From: Anaerolineae bacterium
GTDB taxonomy: Bacteria > Chloroflexota > Anaerolineae > 4572-78 > J111
Direction: 5' to 3'
DNA: 64,000 nucleotides
NCBI GenBank assembly: GCA_023382535.1
Contig: JAHDWA010000009.1
Location: 107,795 to 171,794, forward strand
Of this stretch, positions 1 through 8,600 are shown in pieces (the stretch's first letter is position 1; each line of letters opens with the position of its first letter). The notes under the pieces are model-generated. The model saw only the letters and a program-made list of their open reading frames with translations, was not told the origin of the DNA and ran no database searches. A program made the position numbers and the translations under genes.

Positions 1-680
1 GTGGCGACGGCCTGCTCGACCTCCTGCCGGTCTAGCAGGCCGGCCAATTTGCCCGCAGTGGTGGTGACCAGGATGCTGTTCAAGTTATGCTGGCGCATAT
101 ACTCGGCCGGTTTCTCCAGCGGGCTATCCAGGCGGTAAGTGCGGGGGCCGCACTCCATCACCTGCTCGACGGGAGTTTCGGGGTTGGCCGCAAGCGCTTC
201 GGCTCGCAGCAGCCCCAGAACAACCTGTTCTTTGTTGACCACCACGCAAACTTCTTGGCCAACAGCCTGAAGGCGGTCTCGCACCGGGCCAACCCGGTCG
301 GTGAGGTAGCAGGTGGGGACACCTGGCCGGGCCAAGTCACCGGCGTGCTGCACCGTTGTATATTGGCCTTCTACGGGCCAACCGTTGGCCAGCCAATCTA
401 CCTTGCCAGGGGTATAACGGAAAACCTGGCTAAAGCCCAAACTTTCAAGCCGCCACGCGGCCCGGGCGCTCAAGTCTCACTGGTAGTCGTAGCAGTAGAC
501 GATGATAGGCCGGTCTGGCCGCAGTTGTGCTGCTGTCTGGCGATCCAGCTTAGATAAGGGTACATTTACTGCCCCGGCCAGGTGAGAAGCTCCATACTCT
601 TTGGCCGGTAACACATCCACAAGCTGCGCGCCTTGTTCCAACAAGCGGCGCACTTCCTCTTTGCCAATTTCTGTCGGCAT
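1..680 (-). CDS. Rhodanese-CBS protein with in-frame TGA (candidate selenoprotein), 3' end outside window
   Basis: The first 67 codons encode the N-terminal half of a rhodanese domain, ending in IIVYCYDYQ. Codon 68 is TGA (477-479). The same frame then stays open for 158 codons to the window edge and completes the domain: DLSARAAWRLESLGF follows at once, as in rhodaneses whose active-site loop reads C-x4-C-D-x-S-x-R-A-A. After it come two CBS-like units, roughly residues 110-165 and 166-225, the second including SILVTTTAGKLAGLL. The TGA thus sits where the second loop cysteine is expected, and a hairpin fitting the bacterial SECIS layout begins 12 nt after it. Rhodaneses transfer sulfur from thiosulfate or persulfides; CBS pairs usually sense adenosyl ligands. 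The ATG at 680 is preceded by AAGGAGCAACG. Alternatives are a nonsense mutation or a sequencing error. Domain calls are secure; selenocysteine decoding is inferred. Confidence 0.75.
446..464 (-). other. SECIS-like hairpin after the in-frame TGA
   Basis: On the minus strand CGGGCCGC-GTG-GCGGCTTG forms an 8-bp stem (two G-U pairs) with a GUG triloop. The loop starts 20 nt after the TGA and its first base is G. Bacterial SECIS elements typically have the apical loop about 16-37 nt after UGA, a 3-14 nt loop and a G in its first two positions, so this fits. The region is GC-rich, so a chance hairpin is possible. Confidence 0.45.
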
Positions 681-715
681 CGTTGCTCCTTCGTTACAGC
701 ACGCACTACGTCTGA

Positions 716-1162
716 TTATCCGTTCTGATTAAAACTTGAGAAACCAGACGGCAGCGGCCATTTCCATCCTTTGGAAGGTGTCTCGAACCATTTCTGGTCC
801 ATGGCTCGCCGCACCACTTCCCGGCACGCCTCAAGCACCTGGTCGTTGGAGTGGCTGGTCCTTCTGCCTGAGGCCACGCAAATATCAAAGATGCCGCGAT
901 AATACTCAATCTCGTTAGTTTCTGCTTTTGAGTTGGACTCCGGTTTGGCGGTTGGGCGCGGCGTGGGCGAAGATTTGACGGTAGCTGTTGGGGCAGGTGT
1001 TACCGTAGCCGCTGGCAAAGGAGCTTCAGCGGCTGGGGCAGAAGCCAGGACAGGCTGGGGTTTCATCGTCATGTAGCTTACCACCCCCACGGCTGAACAA
1101 ATTACTCCAATTAGAAAAACGACAACGTTAAGGCCTAGAATCATCAGAATAGATTTTCTCAT
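716..1162 (-). CDS. Membrane-anchored hypothetical protein with Pro/Thr-rich linker
   Basis: A 148-residue protein that I do not recognise. Residues 7-32 are a hydrophobic signal anchor (LGLNVVVFLIGVICSAVGVV). Residues 35-80 are a Pro/Ala/Thr/Ser-rich linker (PTATVKSSPTPRPTAKP) typical of extracellular spacers in Chloroflexi. Residues 85-148 form a small globular region with conserved-looking polar content (YYRGIFDICVASG, then a helix with EACREVVRRAM) and two cysteines. The likely topology is cytoplasmic N-terminus with an exported C-terminal domain. The ATG at 1162 has GAGGAACT directly upstream. It lies just upstream of the rhodanese-CBS gene on the same strand; a functional link is not shown. 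Confidence 0.7.
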   Translation of the reverse strand: MRKSILMILGLNVVVFLIGVICSAVGVVSYMTMKPQPVLASAPAAEAPLPAATVTPAPTATVKSSPTPRPTAKPESNSKAETNEIEYYRGIFDICVASGRRTSHSNDQVLEACREVVRRAMDQKWFETPSKGWKWPLPSGFSSFNQNG

Positions 1163-1589
1163 AGTTCCTCACTGTTGAATCAACCGGGTGGAACCAGTTC
1201 CTGGTTTTGGGTCTGCTCAGGTCGTTCAACGCCGCTGTCGCCGCTTGAGGGTTCTCCTGGTCCTGGCTACTGGATGTTCACCTCAGCTTTAAAATGTGGC
1301 CCGGTTGAATTTGAGCATTTGCCGGGCCAAAGCCATTTTTAGATAACTGTCTCATCTTATCCTCCCCAGACGCGATGTAATCCTTAGTTGTGTTGTATTA
1401 TAACCTTGCCCACTGGGGCTTGCCCATACTCAGATGGGTAACTTTAGGCGTAAAAACGGGATTAAATTTTGGATAACACGACTAATACCTTTTTGGCTCC
1501 TTGTTTAGGTCTCCGGTTAAGTCAGGCGAGAGGCAATATCACCCAAACAGGTGACAGCTAAACAAACGACGGTGGATTTCTGTAGCGCC
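1163..1589. other. Intergenic region, about 430 bp
   Basis: No conserved gene is visible here. It contains one 25-codon reading frame with a strong ribosome binding site (listed separately) and otherwise low-GC sequence that likely holds promoters for the minus-strand genes to its left. Confidence 0.5.
1278..1355 (-). CDS. Possible 25-residue micro-ORF, LysM-tail-like
   Basis: The ATG at 1355 is preceded by GGGGAGGATAAG, a strong Shine-Dalgarno sequence. The peptide MRQLSKNGFGPANAQIQPGH continues ILKLR and stops. The ending (IQPGHILKLR) looks like the last strand of a LysM repeat, so this could be a remnant of a LysM gene or a real small peptide. Evidence is only the RBS and this weak resemblance. 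Confidence 0.25.
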   Translation of the reverse strand: MRQLSKNGFGPANAQIQPGHILKLR

Positions 1590-2519
1590 TTAATGATAGG
1601 TGGACCTGGCTTGCACGGCTGAGGAAGGTGGGGGAGGGTGTCCTTGCTGGTGGCGCCGCGCCACCTCCGTGCCGGTGATGCTCGCCGCTAACCAGACAGT
1701 GCCGGCGGCGTAGCCGGCGACAACATCGCTAAAATAATGGACGCCCAGGTAGATGCGGCTGAAACCGATGAGTAACACCAGAAGGACCGCGGCCGCGACA
1801 ACAATTTTTTCCAGGTAGCGGTTCAGCCCGATGACCAGCAGGTAAGCCAGCATGCCGTAGGTGATTAGAGAGAGCATGGCATGGCCGCTGGGAAAGCTCC
1901 AGCCCTGTTCCGTAAGAAACGGGCTGGCAAATTCGGGGCGCGAACGCTGAAAGATAAGTTTCAAAGCTCCATTCAGCAGCCCGCCGCCGGCCAGAGTCAG
2001 CAGCCAACTGGTCAGCAGGAGCCAGTGGCGGCGGACAAGCAGCAGCAGCGCGACCGCCAGGCCGATAGGCCCTAAAACTGCGTTGTTGCCCAGGTCTGTG
2101 ATCTGCCTAAAGATGGCTACCTGGTCCAGGCCGGCATTCTGATGCAGGGCAGTCGCCAGGGCCAGATCAAACTGGGTTAGTTCCTCTTGCTCGGCAACTT
2201 CATCGCTTATGCTGGCAAAAACAGCCAGAGCGAGCAGGCTCAACAGCAGCCCTAAGGTGAGGTGAAGGCCCAGGTAATTATCCGGGGCAAAACGCTGGCC
2301 CAAAAAGCTCCAAAAACGAGGATAGCGCTGCCAGAGCTTTTGCATTGGCCTTGATGAGGTAAAGTGATGCCAAAGGAGGGCGACCACGTTCCACAAACGC
2401 TGCTGATAAATCTCGAATAAATGCCAGAGGAGGAGGATGGCAAGCAGGACGGTGATGAGCAGAATTAAAAAAATAGGGATAGCGTAATTCCCGATCTGTT
2501 GGGCTAATACCTGCACCAC
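1590..2519 (-). CDS. PAP2-family membrane phosphatase
   Basis: This is a phosphatidic acid phosphatase type 2 protein. The three family signatures are present in order: KLIFQRSRP (KxxxxxxRP), PSGHA with the catalytic His, and SRIYLGVHYFSD (SRxxxxxHxxxD). Six or more hydrophobic segments flank them, so the enzyme is an integral membrane protein, probably acting on lipid phosphates such as undecaprenyl pyrophosphate or phosphatidate. An N-terminal region with another membrane segment and a KLWQRYPRFWSFLGQRF stretch precedes the core. No ATG opens the frame. I chose the GTG at 2519 because GGAAAGGGG sits upstream; a TTG at 2600 lies inside an inverted repeat and is less likely. Confidence 0.85.
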   Translation of the reverse strand: MVQVLAQQIGNYAIPIFLILLITVLLAILLLWHLFEIYQQRLWNVVALLWHHFTSSRPMQKLWQRYPRFWSFLGQRFAPDNYLGLHLTLGLLLSLLALAVFASISDEVAEQEELTQFDLALATALHQNAGLDQVAIFRQITDLGNNAVLGPIGLAVALLLLVRRHWLLLTSWLLTLAGGGLLNGALKLIFQRSRPEFASPFLTEQGWSFPSGHAMLSLITYGMLAYLLVIGLNRYLEKIVVAAAVLLVLLIGFSRIYLGVHYFSDVVAGYAAGTVWLAASITGTEVARRHQQGHPPPPSSAVQARSTYH

Positions 2520-2550
2520 CAACCCGACCCCTTTCCTGGCTGCGTTACGA

Positions 2551-2640
2551 CTCAGGTGACTGGCACTTTTCTCTCTGGGCAAGACGGTTGAGACCAGCAA
2601 AGCTTGGGGCTAACCAAGTGCCAGTCACCTTTAGCCTGAG
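2551..2640. repeat. MITE-like inverted repeat
   Basis: The arms AGGTGACTGGCACTT (2554-2568) and AAGTGCCAGTCACCT (2616-2630) are perfect reverse complements separated by 47 bp, with outer CTCAGG and CCTGAG reinforcing them. Short elements with AGTGCC-AGTCACCT type ends are common dispersed repeats in bacteria. It sits between the glucan synthase stop and the PAP2 coding start, so the PAP2 promoter may come from or have been disrupted by it. Confidence 0.55.
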
Positions 2641-2654
2641 CAGTTACGCGGCTG

Positions 2655-5600
2655 CTACAATTTGACCTCAACTCGATGATGCCGGCCATCATCCTGCAAA
2701 GAGATGGTCCCATTTGGCTGAGGCTGGCCGTCCAAAAGAACCTGTTTTACGCCGTGACTAACCCCGGCCGCGTTCTCTACTCGTATCTCGTAGACGGCCT
2801 GGCCGTAACGATAGGTCATGGTAAAACCGGGCCACGATTTGGGAATGCACGGGTCCAGCCGGAGCGCCGGCCCTTCGCGCCGCAGCCCCAGCATAGCTTC
2901 CAGTCCAAGACGGTACATCCAACCAGCCGAGCCGGTGTACCAGGTCCAGCCGCCCCGGCCCGTGTGGGGCGGCACGCTGTAAACATCCGCCGAGATGACG
3001 TACGGCTCAACCTGATAGCGAGCCACTTTTTCTGCCGTATCGGCCCGGTAGATTGGGTTAATCAGCCGGAAGAGGGCATCGGCCTGATCGCCATCCCCCA
3101 GTTGCGCCACAGCCCAGATGGTCCACATAGCCGCGTGGGTGTACTGCCCGCCGTTTTCCCGGATACCCGGCAGGTAGCCTTTGATATAGCCGGGGTCGCG
3201 CGGCGTTTTGTCGAACGGCGGCGTGAACAGCAGGATGAGGCGCTCATCCCACCTGACCAACCGCTCCAGCACCGCGGCCATCGCCTTTTTGGCTCGCTGC
3301 GGATCAGCCGCCTGCGACAGCACCGCCCATGACTGGGCAATGGCGTCAATCTCGCACTCGCGGTTCCGAGCCGAACCGAGCGGCGTGCCGTCGTCATAGT
3401 AAGCGCGGCGATACCAAGCCCCGTCCCAGGCATTAACTTCCATAACCGGGCGAAGTTCCCTGGCCCGCCGGCGGTAGGCGCTGGCCTGATCTGTCTCGCC
3501 GCTGCGTTCGCACAGATCTGCAAAAGCTGTCATGGCGGCGTCCAGAAACCAGCCCAGCCAGACACTTTCGCCTCGCCCTTCATGGCCGACCCGGTTCATG
3601 CCGTCGTTCCAGTCACCGCTGCCCATCAAGGGGAGACCGTGCGAGCCGCTCGTGTCTCCTTTTGCCAGGGCCCGGCGGCAGTGCTCGTACAGACTGAACA
3701 GTTCCTGGGTGCTGTCATAGTGCCCGTAACGCTCGTCTTCATTCTCTTTTAACGGCTCACCCTTGAGAAAAGGCGCCGTTTCCTGCAAAATGGTTTCATC
3801 CCCGCTGGTCGCCACGTAATGGGCGACCACATACGGCAGCCAGAGCAAATCATCCCGAATGAGCGTGCGCACCCCCCGGCCCGACGGCGGGTGCCACCAG
3901 TGGAGCACATCGCCCGCCGTAAACTGGTGGCGCGCGGCCCGCAAGATGTGTTCGCGGGCCAGGTCAGGCCGGCTGTGCAGCAGGGCCATAACATCCTGCA
4001 ACTGGTCGCGAAAGCCGTAGGCTCCGCTGGACTGGTATAACGCCGAGCGACCCCAGACCCGGCAGGCCAGGGTTTGGTACAGCAGCCAGCGGTTGAGCAG
4101 TAAATTCAGCGCCGGGTCGGGGGTGTCTACCTGGACCGCACCGAGAATCTCAGCCCAGAGTGTCTGCACGCCTTGCCAGGCAGCAGCAACCTGGGCTGGG
4201 TCCTGGAAGCGCTGGATCAGGCTTTGCGCCTCGACCCGATCGGCGCCCTGGCCGATCAAAAAGTAGATTTCCTCGCTCGCGCCAGGCGCTAAATCAAGAT
4301 GCAGTTGTAAGGCGGCGCAGGGGTCCAGACCGGCTTCGACCCGGCCTTCCAGGCCAATCCGCCGCAGTCCGGCTGGGCGGCTCATGCGGCCCAGCCGGCC
4401 CAGGAACTCGGTTCGATCCGCCGTCAGGCCGTGCGGCGCTTTGTTGGCGGCTACAAACGCGACCCGCTGGCTAAACTCGGCGTTATAAGGGTTGCGGGCA
4501 AGCAGGGCGTGATGCACTTCGTCATATTCGCTGATCAGGTACGGTTGGCTGGTTTCTCGATTGACTCCCAGCACCCATTCCATGTAGTACGTGGCCGTGA
4601 TGCGCCGGGGCCGGGTGGCCTGGTTTTCCAAGCGCAACTGGACGATCTTGAGCGGCGCATCCGGGGCAGCAAAAAGGCGCAGATGCTGCCGGAGACCGTG
4701 ACTGTGATGCTCGAAGACCGTATAGCCGGCCCCATGCCGAACCAGATAGGGTTCAACAGCGGGCGCCGGCTGCGGTGTTGGCGACCAAATCTCGGCTGTT
4801 TCCTCGTCACGAAGATAAAGCGCCTCGCCGGGCAAGTCGGTAACGGGATCATTACGCCAGGTGGACAGCCGGTTTTCGCCGCTGTTGATGGCCCAGGAAT
4901 AACCACCGCCTGTTTCCGAAACCAGGAAGCCAAAATCTTCGTTGGCGATCACGTTGATCCAGGGCGCCGGGGTCGTTTCACCGGGCCGGAGATAGATAAT
5001 ATACTCCTGCCCGTCGGGGCTGAACCCACCATAGCCGTTATCAAATTGCAGCGAGTCAGGCCGCAGCAGGGGCGACATACGTTCTGCCGCTTCGGCGGGG
5101 GAGAGGACGGGCGTATGCTCTGGCAGACGGGTTGGTTGTTCGTATAGGCCGGCCAACTGCGCCGCCAGGCTGCCTCGCTGCCCATCCAGGATGACGCGGG
5201 CCGCGGTTTCAAGCAGGATCAGGTCAGCCTCGCCCAGTTGTGACGAAAGCAACAGAAAAATACCCCCTCGTTGATTGAGCTGGGTATCGCTGCCGGCGCG
5301 CTGAATCAAGCGGAACAAATCGCCCTGCAGGGCCTGCCCGTAGCCGGCCTCCTGCCGGTTGAGAAAGACCAAATCCACCTTGAGCTGGCGCTGGCGCCAG
5401 TAGATATGGGCCTGGAGCAGCTCTTGGGCCAACGGCAGCTCGGCCTCGGTTTGGAGATAGACCAGCAGGATGGGGTAGTCGCCGGAGATACCAAACGCCC
5501 ATAAGCCGGGCTGCCCTTTTTGATTGGCAGCCAGGGTAGCCGGCGCGGCCCGCCGCGCCAGATGCGGGTAGAGTAGCAGGCCCAGCAACTGCTGCGTGTG

Positions 5601-8600
5601 CCTAAATAAATCCGTGTCGAAACCAAGCTGGCGCAGGTCAAACTCGCTTTGCGTGCGCGCCCGGTTAAAGGCTCGTTCCAGAGTGGGCCAGCTCTGATAA
5701 CGCTCGGCCAGATCAAGCACGGCCTGGCGTGTAGCGGCGGCCAGGGTCAGATAGGCCAGCTTGACCGAGGTATGAGGCGGCAGTTCCACCATTTGACCCA
5801 GGGCAAAGATGGGGTCCAGCGTTGCTCCGACTGCACCAGACAGCCAGTTGCCGCCGGCCAGAGCAGCGGGGTCGGCCGGGGTGTGCGTCCGCCCCAAAAA
5901 ATGGGCGCGGCTGCCCTCGTAGACGCCGGTGACCGGCTGTTCCGCTGCCGTAATGAGCAAATGAGCCAGGTAGACAGGTTTCTCCTGGGCCGAGCGGGGG
6001 CGGCGGCGAAAGAGGAGGGTATTGGTTTCAGCCAGGTACTCGCTCTGCACAAACAGCTTGGCAAAGGCAGGGTGGCGCTCGTCATCGGCAGGCGGGACCA
6101 GGGATACTTCCCCGTAACTGCTCAGCCGGAGACGGCGCGGCTGGTCGCTCTCGTTGGTCAGGATGACAACCCGGATTTCAACATCATCGTCTGGGGCAAC
6201 GGCGACTTCCATGGTTAAGGCAATCCCGTGGTCACGGCGGTGAAACTCGGCCATGTGCGGGTGAAAGAGCACTCGCGAGCTCTCGGGCACGGTGGTAGTC
6301 GGCTGATAGCCTGCCGACCAGAGCAGACCACTGTCCATATCCTGGAGGTAAAGCCAGCTACCCCAGTTGTCCAGCGTTGTGTCAGCCCGCCAGCGGGTCA
6401 GCCCAATCTCCTGCCAGCGGCTGTAGCCGCCGCCGGTATTGGTCAGCAGCAGATGATAGCGGCCGTTGGACAAATAATGGACCTGCGGCAGTGGCGGATC
6501 AAGGGCTACCTCCCACGGCGCAATCGGCGCGGCTACCGGGCCGGGGCCTACTGCCGGCACGTCTGCCTCAGACACAGTATCATCGGGGAGCTGTTCCGGG
6601 ATGCGCTCTTGCAGCAGCAATTCAATACTCTGGATGCGCGGCTCAGCATGGAAGCGCCGGACCATGACTTCTTCCTGGAGGTAATTTGCCAGGGAGAGCA
6701 TAATCATGCCCTGGTGATGGGCCATATAGGAAGCGACAATGGCTCGCTCCTGTCCCAACGACAGGCGAACCGGGGTATAATCTATGGCCTCGTAAAAGCC
6801 GTACCGTCCTAGCATTTTGAGCCTGATCAGATGGGTGATATTTTCCACTACCGCCTTAGGAAAAAGCGGCAGGGCTAAGAGGGAGGCGTAGGGTGTAATA
6901 ACCAAGTCATCGCCCAGGCCGCGCTTAAAGCCCAGGGCAGGCGCGCCAAAGGCGCGGTACTGGTAATTCAGGTTAGCGTCGAAGGCATAATAGCCCGATT
7001 CCGAGATACCCCAGGGGACCTGCTTGCGCCGGCCATAGGCTTGTTGGTAAGCCGCCGCTGCATATTCGCTCTGGTGGAGCAGTGTGCCCGGATAAGCACG
7101 GACCAGCAGCGGGGGCATTAAGTATTCAAACATCGTGCCGCTCCATGATAGGAGCATTGGCCCTTCGGGCAGGTGGCGCAGCGGGCGGCTCAGGTGAAGC
7201 CAGTGGCTCTGGGGAACTTCGTATTTGGCAATGGCAATCAGGCTGGCCAGCCGGGCTTCCGAGGCTAACAGATCATAAAAGTTATCGTCCAGCCGGCCCG
7301 TGTCCAGGTTGTAGCCGATGTGGAAAACTTGACGAAGCGGATTAAAGAGAAAAGAGAAATCCATCTCCTGGATGTAACTTTCTGCCTCATCGCTTAACTG
7401 CTCATACTCGACCAGCAGCGCCCGGACTGCTACCTCGGCTGACCTGAGTTTAGCGGCCAGTTCCGCACACCAGGCCCGAGCGGCGCCAGCCTCGGGAGGC
7501 AAGAGCTGCTGCAACTCGGCCAGGCGGGCCTGGGCCCGGCGACAGATAATCCCCGCTTCGCTCATGGCCGGAGTAGCGGCGGGGAAAGTTTCGACGAAGG
7601 ACTGCCAGGCAGCGGCGATGTCCGGGTCGAGACCGGGTTGGCTAAAAAGGGCCGGCGGCCGGGTAAGAGGCAGCAGCCAGGGTAACAGCAGCTTGAGCTG
7701 GCGTTCGATGCTTTCCAGGTGATGATGGACGCGCTCCGCATAACGGCGCAGATTGTGTAGGTGAGCCGGGTTCAGTTCAGCGGGGTCGGCCTCGATCCAG
7801 GCCAGCAGCAGTTGGTCCAGCCGCGGCAGCCCGTCGGCTAACAGGCGGGTGAGCAAGAGGGGCCATTGGGTGGAGTCATCACGCCCGGCCAGCACTTGCT
7901 CGGTCAGTGCAGCCAGGTGGGCCTGGATGGCAACTGCCGGAGCACCGGATTTGCCTGTATCTAACTCGGCTATCATTTCGCTTAACAGGGCCAAGGTATC
8001 GAGAAAACCCTGCCAACGCCGCCAAGGCCACAAGGAGTGTTGCCTGATAGCCAGGCAGCCTTGTTTGAGGGTCAAGAGGCAGGCGGCCAGATTACCGCTG
8101 TCAACGGTAGAGACGTAGCGGGGCGGCAGGGAGTGCAAGGTTTGGGTGTCAATCCAGTTCAAGAAATGGCCCCGATACCGCTCCAGCCGCTTTAAGGTGT
8201 CAAACGTTGCCCGCAGGCGCAGGGCCAGTTCCATCGCGTCAGCATAGCCCATATCATAAGCGCCAAGCGCTGTGAGTAGGTACAGACCCACGTTGGTCGG
8301 CGAGGTGCGATGGGCGACTACGCCACGGGGCGACTCTTGAAAATGATCGGGGGGCAGCCAGTTATCCTGGGGGCCGACAAACTGCTCGAAAAAGAGCCAG
8401 GTGCGGCGGGCCAGGGTATGCAACTGCTGGCGTTGCGCGGGGGTCAACTGCTCTTGCTGGCCGGCCAGGGGACGGCTAATCCAGTAAGCGATTTCGGGCG
8501 ACAACAGCCAGACCAGCAGCAGTGGCGCAGCGGCGAGCAGCCCGCCAGGATTAATCAAAAGGATCAGCAAGGCTAGAATGCCGGAGACAAGGACGGCCGA

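Noticed and set aside
87..557. 156-codon plus-strand frame over the rhodanese-CBS gene
   Set aside because: It is antisense to a frame with clear rhodanese and CBS motifs, has no family resemblance and no ribosome site; it is a shadow of GC-rich coding.
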